A stretch of 17,874 nt of DNA from Campylobacteraceae bacterium (GCA_031276365.1 JAISNG010000121.1:1-17874), one strand, 5' to 3'; counted from the first letter of the stretch, positions 1 through 7,793 are shown. The notes: generated from the sequence alone by a model not told the origin. Numbers and translations: made by a program.

Positions 1-403
1 AACAATATCATACATGCACTTCATCATTTCGCGCCATCCCCGCAATGATAATATGAAAACGATACATAAATGATAACCTCTCTTCCGTTGTACCCGTGTG
101 AACTGTACTATAAGTAAAAACACAGAATTCTACCTCTCAGTCATTTCAATGCAAACAGTGCAACATTAGTTGTTGTTAGAAGTATAAAAATTCTCTCTGT
201 CACTCTTGCGACCGAACGACAAACAAAAACGCAGAGATTCCCCCATTTCCGTCATTCCCGCCTGCGCAGGAATGACGGAATAAATGACGTTTCGGCTTTC
301 ATACATGAATTACGGAGGAGATATTACAGAAACATATATTTGTTTTTATATATGATATTTGTATGCAATGATTTTCACTGCTATTTTCTGTGGAGATGTT
401 TTT
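1..403. other. Gene-free flank downstream of the division operon
   Basis: I see no credible coding region here. The stretch lies downstream of the minus-strand operon end. It holds a palindromic repeat at 247-280 (listed separately), a short copy of a sequence shared with the repeat patch near 14350 (accgaacgacaaacaaa at 211-227), and an AT-only dyad, catatat at 333-339 with atatatg at 348-354. No clear GC-rich hairpin followed by a T-run is present for the operon, so how transcription ends is unclear. Confidence 0.6.
247..280. repeat. REP-like palindromic repeat
   Basis: The arms ttccgtcattcc (247-258) and ggaatgacggaa (269-280) are perfect reverse complements of 12 bases. The centre contains a second small palindrome, cctgcgcagg (261-270). 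The core CCGTCATTCCCG recurs four times on the same strand between 14178 and 14393. This looks like a dispersed REP/MITE-type element; no partner transposase is in the window. Lying downstream of the minus-strand operon, it could form an mRNA 3'-end hairpin, but that is inference. Confidence 0.75.
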
Positions 404-1585
404 TTAATAATTTATCAGTTCAAGCGGGTTTATATGGTAGTTTTTTTGCGTAACTTCAAATGTCAAATCTCTCTCCACTCTGCCTATCACATAACCTTTC
501 TTTATCTTTTCACCAGGTTGAATGGTCGGCGCGATTTTTGAAAGATGTGCATAAATTGTATGGATACCATTAGAATTTTCAACAATTACAACGTTTTTCA
601 GTATTGAAGTCTCTTTAGCAAAAATCACTTTTCCATCAAGTACATTTTTTACTTCGCTGTTTGGTGATGCGGCGCGAAGTACAACTGATTCGTTAAAAAT
701 CTTTATATTGTATATCGGGTCTATATAGTCGCCGAATTTTTGCTGTATTGTGAATTTGCTAAGCGGCGCGATAGTTTTTACGCCTTTATACGAGCGGACT
801 TTGCTTGCTTGATACGATGAGCCGAGTTTTCGTACGCTTTCAAAATTATCAGGCACTACTACGGCGCTCACGCTTTTGTCGCGCTCCAGAATCTTTAGTC
901 CCTCCAGCGTTTTTTGCAGTTCGGATTTTTCGCTTTGTATGACTTTGATGCGCTGTGTGTATTCGTTTCTCTCTTTTTCTATATTGCTTATGGTTTTTGT
1001 TTTACTGTTTTTCAATGTGTCAAGACTTCTCTTTTTTGCCGCCAATTCATCTATGGTGCGTTGTATCACTTTTAGTCTTTCATTTGAGTATTTTATCTGT
1101 TCATTTGTTTTATTGTATTTTTTAGAATACTCTTCAAAATCCCTGTTTGTTGCTGCTCCGAGCTGTTTTAAAGCCTCGTTTGCTATGATGCTCTCCATCC
1201 CCTCTTCATAATCCTTGTCTATGACCAGAAGATACGAAAAATCTTTCGTTATTATCTCAGTGAGGTTCTTTTCTATCTCTTTTTGCTCTTTTTTGAGGTT
1301 TTGGTTGTTTTTCTGAAGCGTTACGAGTTCATCCCTGATATCATCTACCTCTTTTTGCTGTTTGGCAATTTCGCTATTTAGCTGTTTGATTTCATTTTCA
1401 GTTTTTTTTAAGGCGTTTTCCTCTTTTTGCAGTGTTTTTGATATTTCGCCAAGTTCGCGTTTAAGACTTTTTTCAAGTTGATTTTTACTTTCAAGTGTTT
1501 TTGAACTATTTGCTATTTGTTCGTTTGTGTTATTGGCGGCATGCAAATAAAATGCAGATAGTATCAGAAAAATAGTCTTTTTCAT
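404..1585 (-). CDS. envC: EnvC-like murein hydrolase activator, degenerate LytM/M23 domain
   Basis: About 393 residues, close to E. coli EnvC (419). A signal peptide (residues 1-16, ending in LHA) is followed by a long Lys/Glu-rich coiled coil (about 18-240) and a C-terminal LytM/M23-type domain (about 267-393). The domain keeps YAHLSK (His347), but the usual HxGxD zinc motif reads YNIKIF and the usual HLHFE reads DLTFE, so the zinc ligands are gone. In E. coli, EnvC is a non-catalytic activator of periplasmic amidases controlled by FtsEX; the same role is inferred here because ftsE and ftsX lie directly upstream. I chose ATG at 1585, which overlaps the ftsX stop as TGATG; a TTG one codon upstream (1588) is possible. 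It could be annotated as an M23 peptidase, but the missing ligands argue against enzyme activity. Confidence 0.87.
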   Translation of the reverse strand: MKKTIFLILSAFYLHAANNTNEQIANSSKTLESKNQLEKSLKRELGEISKTLQKEENALKKTENEIKQLNSEIAKQQKEVDDIRDELVTLQKNNQNLKKEQKEIEKNLTEIITKDFSYLLVIDKDYEEGMESIIANEALKQLGAATNRDFEEYSKKYNKTNEQIKYSNERLKVIQRTIDELAAKKRSLDTLKNSKTKTISNIEKERNEYTQRIKVIQSEKSELQKTLEGLKILERDKSVSAVVVPDNFESVRKLGSSYQASKVRSYKGVKTIAPLSKFTIQQKFGDYIDPIYNIKIFNESVVLRAASPNSEVKNVLDGKVIFAKETSILKNVVIVENSNGIHTIYAHLSKIAPTIQPGEKIKKGYVIGRVERDLTFEVTQKNYHINPLELINY

Positions 1586-2394
1586 CAAACCTGTTTTACT
1601 TTCATCATCGCCAAAGTTGTTGAAATGATAGATATGACAAGCGCGATACCAAGCAGTATACTGCCATCCATGAAGATATTAAAGTGCGGGATATTGATGT
1701 TTAATTCACTCAGCGCATTAACAGCAGAGGGGATTTTATCAAATATATAAAAAACCGCCGCCGCGCCAAATGACGCCAGAAGCGAGTCTGTTACAGCCAT
1801 TTTATACAAAGCGGCGCTTTTTCGCCAGTACGAAGCTCCGAAAAGATTCATCACGAACATTCTCTCTTGATGTTCGTAAGTCCAAATACGCATCTGTTTT
1901 ACGATAAGAAGCAGTGAAATAATTACGACAAAAACGACAAAAACGCTCACTATGAAGTTTAAAAGCTTAAGCATATGGTAGATTTTGTTGTATGTTTTTG
2001 CGAAAATCTCCACTTTTGTAATTGACTGATATTGCAAGAGGTCGTTTTTTAGCGAATTTGCAATGCTTGCAGAGGGAAAACGATTCAGTTTTAGCGTATA
2101 AAATTTTGGCATGGACTCCTTGAGGGATTCCATGTGCTGAATGGTTATATCATCTTTAAAACGCGATAGAACATTGTCTATGTCAATCTCTTCTACAGAT
2201 TTGATAATTTGCCTGTAATTTATCAATTCATCTTTATCTATAGCCGCGCTTGCGCTGATAACTACGGAGTAGTCGTCCGCAAGATAGTTTTCATACTCTT
2301 TGATGATTTTATTGATAAATACGACAAACTGTAGACTGCAAAGCAGCACAAAGAGCGAAAAAACTACGGAAAAGTGGTTTTTAAACAATCTCAT
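1585..2394 (-). CDS. ftsX: Cell division protein FtsX
   Basis: 269 residues with the FtsX layout: TM1 at about 8-28, a large extracytoplasmic loop (29-142), TM2 at 143-165, TM3 at 199-218 and TM4 at 244-263. The cytoplasmic segment RMFVMNLFGAS (178-188) matches the conserved FtsX/permease coupling motif (R..VM.L.GA). With FtsE it forms an ABC-type complex that, in other bacteria, transmits ATP hydrolysis through the periplasmic loop to EnvC-type activators. I prefer ATG at 2394 because GAAGG lies 8 bases upstream (2407-2403). ATG at 2409 would add MKVFY but has no ribosome site. The gene overlaps the ftsE end by 14 bases and shares its stop with the envC start, indicating translational coupling. 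Confidence 0.88.
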   Translation of the reverse strand: MRLFKNHFSVVFSLFVLLCSLQFVVFINKIIKEYENYLADDYSVVISASAAIDKDELINYRQIIKSVEEIDIDNVLSRFKDDITIQHMESLKESMPKFYTLKLNRFPSASIANSLKNDLLQYQSITKVEIFAKTYNKIYHMLKLLNFIVSVFVVFVVIISLLLIVKQMRIWTYEHQERMFVMNLFGASYWRKSAALYKMAVTDSLLASFGAAAVFYIFDKIPSAVNALSELNINIPHFNIFMDGSILLGIALVISIISTTLAMMKVKQV

Positions 2395-3049
2395 GTAAAA
2401 AACCTTCATCTATAAAAAAATGCTTGTAATGAATGTTGATTGTCGATGGTATATGGTGCGTTACGACAACTACAGTTGTGTTTAAAAACTCTTTTGCACT
2501 GCGCAAAAGATTCCAAATAACTTCACTTGAGTAATCGTCAAGATTGCCAGTAGGCTCATCTGCAAGGATAAGTATGGGATTGTGCGCCAAAGCTCTTGCC
2601 ATCGCGACTCTCTGCTGTTCGCCGCCGCTTAATTCCAGAGGATATTTATTTGCTTTATGTAAAAGTTTCACATGTTTTAAAAGTTTGTGCGCCTGATTGA
2701 TACAGATGGATTTTGCAAAGCCGTTTATCATCAATGGAAGCATGACATTTTTTTCAATCGTCCACTCGTTGATAAGTCTATAATCTTGAAAAATGATGCC
2801 GATATGGCGTCTTAGCGTATTTAATTTTGCATTTGTTATATCTCTCATATCAAGTCCGCATACATTTAAATTTCCAGCGCTTGGCGTTATCTCTCCGTAT
2901 ATGGACTTCAAAATCGTACTTTTGCCGCTGCCGCTTTTACCGACTATAAATACAAAATCTTTCTGTTCTATAACAGCCGTTGCATCTACTATAACAGGTT
3001 TGCCCCCATACCCTAAAGAGAGCGAATTCATCTCTATCAAACTACCCAT
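2381..3049 (-). CDS. ftsE: Cell division ATP-binding protein FtsE
   Basis: 222 residues, the normal size for FtsE. All ABC ATPase motifs are visible: Walker A GKSGSGKS (37-44), Q-loop FQDYRL (87-92), signature LSGGEQQ (140-146), Walker B ILILADEP (159-166) and H-loop His198. It is the cytoplasmic ATPase partner of FtsX, encoded immediately downstream. Its ATG lies inside the end of trmB (8-base overlap ATGGGTAG), so translation is probably coupled. Similar ABC ATPases such as LolD share these motifs; the ftsX neighbour and the EnvC-like gene decide for FtsE. Confidence 0.92.
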   Translation of the reverse strand: MGSLIEMNSLSLGYGGKPVIVDATAVIEQKDFVFIVGKSGSGKSTILKSIYGEITPSAGNLNVCGLDMRDITNAKLNTLRRHIGIIFQDYRLINEWTIEKNVMLPLMINGFAKSICINQAHKLLKHVKLLHKANKYPLELSGGEQQRVAMARALAHNPILILADEPTGNLDDYSSEVIWNLLRSAKEFLNTTVVVVTHHIPSTINIHYKHFFIDEGFLHEIV

Positions 3050-4196
3050 TTAACCACTTTTTCATAATTTCATGCGCTGTTTTGTTTGCTTTTGTGGTGT
3101 ACGCGCCGTTTGGAAAATAGGCTATCTTATCCTCTTGGACGATGATAAACATATGTTCCGCCCTGCCGCTTGCGCCAAATGAAGTTCTTATCACAACTTT
3201 TTTACAGCCTGCATGCATCTCTTCAAAATGTACAAAAAAATCATCACCAACAAAAAGCTTCGGAGTGAAATTTTGTCTAATTTTATCAATATTATTTAAA
3301 AAATCAAAATCAAGCCTTGAAAGTGCGCTGTTATCGGGACTTAATTTAGTATTAGTTAATGTAATGTCATAAATATTTTTTTCCAGGCGCTTCCATCTGT
3401 CTTCATATTTACTGCTTATCTCAAGGTCAAAATTTTTCAAAATCCTGATATCGCTTTGCGCATTTTGTATGAAGATATCAAGCGCATATTTGAAGTACTC
3501 TTCGCTGTCTGTTCGCAGTTCCAATGTGCCGCCTACTTTCAAAACTCTCAAAGCTTCATCTGTAAAAGAGGGATTTATAACTCTTCTGTGCGGTTTTTTA
3601 TCCCATGGAACAGGAAAATGGATAAAAATCCTTGAAACAGAGTTTGAGCGCAGAAATTCCATCAAGATTCTTGAGTCGTAATCAACCAAAATCACATTTT
3701 CAAGCCCCAAAATACCGCACTGTTTTGCGGCTTGTTCTATGGAAGGCTTGTGTATCTCAACGCCGATAATGAGTTTGTCGGGATTGTTTTTGGCTTGATA
3801 TAGAAGATGTCTGCCGCTGCCAAATCCTATCTCTAAAAACAGCTCTTTGTCAAATGTAAAATTTTGCGCGAAAAAATCTATCTCTTTGATGATAGGATTT
3901 TTTGTTTTTACTCTGTTTGAGCAGGTGTTGTCAAAAAGGATATTACAGTTTGCCTTTTTTGCGTACTCGCGAAGCGCTCGCTGTAAAAATATGACTTGCG
4001 AAGGGCGTGAAAGTTTTTCGCCTTTTATGAGAAATTTCGGCGATTTATTCTTTACAAGTATAAAAAACTCTTCACCCTCACAGCGCGTGAATATATAGTC
4101 CGAATCTTTTGAACTTACTTCCCATAAAAAATCACAGCCTCCACTGCTAAACGGCAATGAAAGCTTGGCGATAAAATCAGTTACGATATTTGGCAT
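3042..4196 (-). CDS. trmB: tRNA (guanine-N7)-methyltransferase TrmB, extended form
   Basis: Predicted to methylate G46 of tRNA using S-adenosylmethionine. The methyltransferase core spans about 115-275: motif I EIGFGSGRH (122-130), acidic post-I strand GVEIH (145-149), the family motif FPVPW (194-198) followed by HRR, TDSEEY (229-234) and SKYEDRW (262-268). At 384 residues it is much longer than E. coli TrmB (239), with about 110 residues on each side of the core. This long form is usual in Campylobacterota as I recall. The fourth residue of DPW-type motifs varies (FPVPW instead of PDPW). It overlaps ftsE by 8 bases and begins 8 bases after the Fn3 lipoprotein gene ends. Confidence 0.9.
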   Translation of the reverse strand: MPNIVTDFIAKLSLPFSSGGCDFLWEVSSKDSDYIFTRCEGEEFFILVKNKSPKFLIKGEKLSRPSQVIFLQRALREYAKKANCNILFDNTCSNRVKTKNPIIKEIDFFAQNFTFDKELFLEIGFGSGRHLLYQAKNNPDKLIIGVEIHKPSIEQAAKQCGILGLENVILVDYDSRILMEFLRSNSVSRIFIHFPVPWDKKPHRRVINPSFTDEALRVLKVGGTLELRTDSEEYFKYALDIFIQNAQSDIRILKNFDLEISSKYEDRWKRLEKNIYDITLTNTKLSPDNSALSRLDFDFLNNIDKIRQNFTPKLFVGDDFFVHFEEMHAGCKKVVIRTSFGASGRAEHMFIIVQEDKIAYFPNGAYTTKANKTAHEIMKKWLNG

Positions 4197-4204
4197 CAGA
4201 GTAT

Positions 4205-5452
4205 TTATTTCTGTGCGGCGTTGTTGTTAGGAATGGTAATAACGGCTTTGGACGATGCTTTGGATACTAATCCGTATCTATCAATAGCAAAAACGGTATA
4301 TGAATACTCTACTCCATGTGCCACATCGCTGTCCACAAAAGTGTTTCGCATCACATTTGTGTAAGTCAGCGTGCCGCTTTTGCTTACGCGTTCTATTTGA
4401 TATTTGACAGCTCTGCTTGAAGTATCGCTCCAGCCGATAAGCACTTTTGCCGAGTCATGTTTGATAACATTTATCGCAGGAGCCGAAGGCGCTTCAAGCG
4501 TAGAACCCATGACGGGTACGGCTTGTCTTTGAGACTCCAGACCGTCTTTGTCCGTAACGGTTACATAATAGTATTTGGCTGCTCCGTCGTCTTTTATGAT
4601 ATCTTCATAACTTAGAGATTTTGTTTTAGCCAAAAGCGTAAAAAAGAGGTTTGAAAAATTGGCTCTGTAAACACTGTAATACAAAATATCCTGATGAGAA
4701 GAAGCGTCCCATGAGATGAGTATCTTTCTTGGCAGATTGTTCGTTGTTATGATATTTTCCACAACAGGCGGAAGTTGTTTTGTCTGCGCTTCTACTATTT
4801 CGCTTGGAGCGGATAAAATCCCATCATAAGTTTTGGCTATAATCCTGTATCTGTATGATTTGCTGTCGGCTAATTTATCGTCTATATATTCCGCACTGAG
4901 CCTGCCCTCTACCGTTGATAGCCGCGACCATTTTGACGAAGTGAAATCGTTTCTTTCTATGATATATCCCGATACTCTTTCAGACGGATGCGGACGCCAT
5001 ATAAGCTTTATGCGTCCTGGAAGTCCTATCATAGCCTGAACAAAAGGGACGGACTCTATAGCACTTTTTGTTGATACAGTTATGGTTGCGCTTGGATTTG
5101 ATTCGCGTTTGTCTTTCGAAAAAGCACTGAGTTTGTATAGATATGTGGTGTTTGGAGCAAGATTTTTATCCGTAAAATGCGAAGTATATCTGTCTTCTAT
5201 CGTTGCTACACGCTCAAGTTTGCCGTTATTTTTGTTGGCTTCGGCTCTGTAGATGTGATATCCCTCTATATTTAGATTGTGTATCGGAGACCACTCAAGC
5301 GCGATTTGCGTTATATCTGAAAGTGATTTTATATCGCTTAAAACGGGGAGATTGGGGTCAATAGTCGGTTTTTGCGGAACTGCTGGATTTTGGCAGCCGC
5401 TAAAAAGCGCTATTAAGGCGCAAAACAACAGTATCGGTACAAAGCGTTTCAT
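4205..5452 (-). CDS. flpA: Fibronectin type III lipoprotein, FlpA-like
   Basis: 415 residues. A lipoprotein signal peptide ends at FSGC, so Cys20 would be lipidated and the protein anchored to an outer-membrane or periplasmic face. Four fibronectin type III modules follow, at about 36-128, 134-224, 227-315 and 322-407, each with the W strand motif (ALEW, LIWRP, ISWD, IGWSD) and a Y-x-Y strand (YLYKLSA, YRYRIIA, YYYVTV, YSYTVFA). The gene occupies the position of C. jejuni Cj1279c, the adhesin FlpA; the symbol rests on that synteny and the domain type. ATG 5452 has AGGAG 7 bases upstream; an in-frame start at 5503 would put 17 residues before the signal peptide. The start overlaps the pseudouridine synthase gene by 53 bases. 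Host-fibronectin binding is known for C. jejuni only; here the ligand is unknown. Confidence 0.82.
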   Translation of the reverse strand: MKRFVPILLFCALIALFSGCQNPAVPQKPTIDPNLPVLSDIKSLSDITQIALEWSPIHNLNIEGYHIYRAEANKNNGKLERVATIEDRYTSHFTDKNLAPNTTYLYKLSAFSKDKRESNPSATITVSTKSAIESVPFVQAMIGLPGRIKLIWRPHPSERVSGYIIERNDFTSSKWSRLSTVEGRLSAEYIDDKLADSKSYRYRIIAKTYDGILSAPSEIVEAQTKQLPPVVENIITTNNLPRKILISWDASSHQDILYYSVYRANFSNLFFTLLAKTKSLSYEDIIKDDGAAKYYYVTVTDKDGLESQRQAVPVMGSTLEAPSAPAINVIKHDSAKVLIGWSDTSSRAVKYQIERVSKSGTLTYTNVMRNTFVDSDVAHGVEYSYTVFAIDRYGLVSKASSKAVITIPNNNAAQK

Positions 5453-6368
5453 GGAGTTTCTCCTTAGTGAAAAATCTAAACAGCTGCTCTTTGAAATCAT
5501 CATATAAAGGGGCGGTAAAAGCCATCTTTTCGCCGCTTTTAGGATGAATCAAATATAAATAATAAGCATGCAACATAATTCTATCAATTTTATCTTTTTG
5601 GCTCTTAAAACCGTATAAATTATCGCCTAAAATATGGCGTCCAAGCGCACTTAAATGTACTCTTATCTGATGTGTTCTGCCTGTGTAAAGTTTGGCGCCA
5701 ATGAGTTCTGTCTGTTCTATTTCATTTGTAAGCAGTGAACAAAATGCGCTTTTTGCGGCTTTTCCATTTGCAACGATGCCCATTTTTAAGCGGTTTTTAG
5801 GATTTCTGCCGATTGGTTTGTCCACTATGATATCGTTTTTTAACGGATAATCTATAATTGCTAGATAATAGCGTCCAAGCGTTCTGTTTTCAAGCTGTTT
5901 TGCAAGATTTGTGTGAGAGGCGTTGTTTTTGGCGATAACAAGCGCGCCGCTTGTCTCCTTATCTATCCTGTGAACTATGCCGTTACGCTCCTCGCCGTTT
6001 AAGCTTGAAAGAGAGATATTTTTGCTCTTCAGCCAGTCAACTACAGTCGGTTCTTTTACGCTTGGAGCGGGGTGAACAGTAATATGCGGGGGCTTGTTTA
6101 TCACAAGAATATCCTCATCTTCAAATATTATCGGAATATCAAAATCAACACTGCTTCTCTCAAGCGTTTTTGGTTCAACAATCATTACATGCACGCGCTC
6201 TTGCATGCTAAGCTTCGTTCCTGCTTTTGTCTTGGTTACACCCTCTACGCTTACAAGCGCACTTTTTATAAGCTCGCTCACGCGGTTTCTTGAAACATTA
6301 AGCTTTGATGTTAGAAAATGGTCTAATCGTATATTTTGCTCTGTACATACAAATGTTTCTGTCTGCAA
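5400..6368 (-). CDS. RluD-family 23S rRNA pseudouridine synthase
   Basis: 322 residues. An N-terminal S4 RNA-binding domain (about 12-65) precedes the RluA/RluD catalytic domain. The catalytic motif HRIDKETSG gives Asp136; LYTGRTHQIRVHL (227-239) and LGDNLYG (247-253) are the other family signatures. It should convert specific uridines of 23S rRNA to pseudouridine in the cytoplasm; RluD versus RluA/RluC specificity cannot be told from sequence alone. The start is TTG at 6368, supported by AAGGA 5 bases upstream, and there is no ATG near the N-terminus. It is the first gene of the minus-strand operon. Its last 53 bases also encode the signal peptide of the Fn3 lipoprotein. Confidence 0.87.
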   Translation of the reverse strand: MQTETFVCTEQNIRLDHFLTSKLNVSRNRVSELIKSALVSVEGVTKTKAGTKLSMQERVHVMIVEPKTLERSSVDFDIPIIFEDEDILVINKPPHITVHPAPSVKEPTVVDWLKSKNISLSSLNGEERNGIVHRIDKETSGALVIAKNNASHTNLAKQLENRTLGRYYLAIIDYPLKNDIIVDKPIGRNPKNRLKMGIVANGKAAKSAFCSLLTNEIEQTELIGAKLYTGRTHQIRVHLSALGRHILGDNLYGFKSQKDKIDRIMLHAYYLYLIHPKSGEKMAFTAPLYDDFKEQLFRFFTKEKLHETLCTDTVVLRLNSAF

Positions 6369-6430
6369 TTTTATCCTTGTTTAGTTTGTTATCTGTTATA
6401 ATACAGAAATTTTTTTAAAAGCGGATTTTT
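6369..6430. promoter_or_regulatory. Divergent promoter with overlapping -10 boxes
   Basis: The 62-base gap between the two divergent operons holds a perfect TATAAT (6397-6402) for rodA, which would start transcription near 6409. On the minus strand the same bases read TATTAT (6403-6398), properly placed for a start near 6391 and a leader of about 23 bases to the TTG of the pseudouridine synthase gene. The dyad TCTGT (6392-6396) / ACAGA (6403-6407) surrounds the box. No good -35 was seen on either side, which is common for sigma-70 promoters in this phylum. Confidence 0.6.
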
Positions 6431-7537
6431 ATGCTTCATATAGACAGACGAATTATAACTCATTTTGATTTTCTTATACCAATTATCGTGATTCCGATTA
6501 TCGCGCTTTCATACTATCTTGTCTCCGAATCAAGCGCCATGCTTGCAACCAGACAGCTTATCTATTTTCTTGTCGGTTTTTGCGCGTTTTTACTCTTTTT
6601 TCTGCTTCCTATCAGAAAAATTGAGTGGCTTATACCTTTTTTTTATTGGTCGGGTATCGCTTTTATTGTTGTTGTAGAGTTTTTGGGTTCGCAAAAACTT
6701 GGAGCTCAAAGATGGCTTAGTCTGCCGTTTACGGATTTTACTATCCAGCCCTCAGAGATATTCAAGCCGATTTTTTTATTGATGCTCTGCTATCTTGCCA
6801 AACAGACTCCGCCGCCGATAGGGGGATATTCTTACAGGGAGTTTGTGAAGATAAGCTTTTTTATACTGCTTCCGTTTGTTTTGATAGCCAAACAGCCCGA
6901 CCTCGGAACTGCGGCGGTGCTTTTGATTGCTGGTTACGGTATGCTTTTTATTATCGGTGTAAACAGGCGTATTTGGATAATTCTTGGAGTTCTTATTGCA
7001 GTTGCAAGTCCGATTATATACAATTATGCTCTGCATGATTACCAGAAAAAAAGGATTTTGGATTTTTTGAGCGATACTCCAAGTTATCACGTTGAACAGT
7101 CCGTCATAGCCATAGGTTCAGGCGGATTGCTTGGCAAAGACAAGGAAGAGGCGACACAAACGCAGTTTAAGTTTTTGCCAATCGCGACGAGTGATTTTAT
7201 TTTTCCTGCGCTTGTGGAGCGAAAGGGATTTTTGGGAGGTTTTGCACTGCTTTTACTGTATGCATTTTTGATATTTCATCTTGCAACGCTTGCGTTTGAT
7301 GCTAAAAATGACTATTTTACACAGGTAATGGCTGCGGGTATCGCGTTTGTGCTGTTTATTCATGCGGGGGTAAATATTGCTATGACGATTGGTTTTGCGC
7401 CTGTTGTTGGCATTCCTCTGCCGTTTTTCAGTTACGGCGGCAGTAGTTTTATCACATTTATGATATTTTTCGGCATTCTTGAAAATCTTCTGGCGTTTCG
7501 TTTTGACCCGACGCATAAATTGGTCAAATATCGCTGA
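6431..7537 (+). CDS. rodA: Rod-shape peptidoglycan polymerase RodA (MrdB)
   Basis: 368 residues, the usual length for RodA, with about ten hydrophobic segments. The SEDS family motifs are all present: GAQRWLSL followed by QPSE (91-109), KQPDLGT (154-160), QSVIAIGSGGLLGK (223-236), the catalytic-Asp region TSDFIF (Asp255) and FFSYGGSS (332-339). SEDS proteins polymerise glycan strands from lipid II in the inner membrane with a partner class B PBP; no PBP gene is in the window. RodA rather than FtsW is suggested by the short N-terminus and by the mrdB neighbourhood recalled from C. jejuni. ATG 6431 has only a weak ribosome site (gcgga). It is probably monocistronic, as a tRNA with its own promoter follows. 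Confidence 0.88.
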   Translation: MLHIDRRIITHFDFLIPIIVIPIIALSYYLVSESSAMLATRQLIYFLVGFCAFLLFFLLPIRKIEWLIPFFYWSGIAFIVVVEFLGSQKLGAQRWLSLPFTDFTIQPSEIFKPIFLLMLCYLAKQTPPPIGGYSYREFVKISFFILLPFVLIAKQPDLGTAAVLLIAGYGMLFIIGVNRRIWIILGVLIAVASPIIYNYALHDYQKKRILDFLSDTPSYHVEQSVIAIGSGGLLGKDKEEATQTQFKFLPIATSDFIFPALVERKGFLGGFALLLLYAFLIFHLATLAFDAKNDYFTQVMAAGIAFVLFIHAGVNIAMTIGFAPVVGIPLPFFSYGGSSFITFMIFFGILENLLAFRFDPTHKLVKYR

Positions 7538-7541
7538 TAAA

Positions 7542-7569
7542 TTGTTTTTTAAGGAAAGATAGTTATAAT
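7542..7569 (+). promoter_or_regulatory. Promoter of the tRNA gene
   Basis: TTGTTT (7542-7547) and a perfect TATAAT (7564-7569) are separated by 16 bases. Transcription would begin near 7575, leaving a leader of about 17 bases before the mature tRNA end at 7592. Confidence 0.6.
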
Positions 7570-7591
7570 TTCACCCTTTAAAAACATTTTT

Positions 7592-7668
7592 GGGTCCTTA
7601 GCTCAGTTGGTTAGAGCAACCCGCTCATAACGGGTTGGTCGCAGGTTCGAGTCCTGCAGGACCCACCA
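7592..7668 (+). tRNA. tRNA with anticodon CAU (Ile2 or elongator Met)
   Basis: A full cloverleaf of 77 bases including encoded CCA. Acceptor GGGTCCT (7592-7598) pairs with AGGACCC (7658-7664), the D stem is GCTC/GAGC, the anticodon stem is ACCCG/CGGGT with loop CTCATAA (anticodon at 7626-7628), and the T arm is GCAGG-TTCGAGT-CCTGC. It is not the initiator, because position 1 pairs with 72 (G-C). The TTGGTCGC stretch after the anticodon stem resembles E. coli tRNA-Ile2, whose C34 is modified to lysidine by TilS; I lean to Ile2 but elongator Met is not excluded. Confidence 0.93.
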
Positions 7669-7793
7669 CTCATTTTTGGTTCTGTTTTCAACATCTTCCG
7701 CTTTTAAATTATGATTTTATAAAAAATATCTATTTCGCATTTGGAACATTTATGCTTAAAATTAGAGATAATATTATATAAATTAAGTTTATT

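Noticed and set aside
359..541. 60-codon plus-strand open frame
   Set aside because: It mostly covers the end of the envC-like gene on the other strand and has no ribosome site.
4205..5503. Longer 432-residue form of the Fn3 lipoprotein starting at 5503
   Set aside because: It would put 17 polar residues before the lipoprotein signal and has no ribosome site, while ATG 5452 has AGGAG at the right distance.
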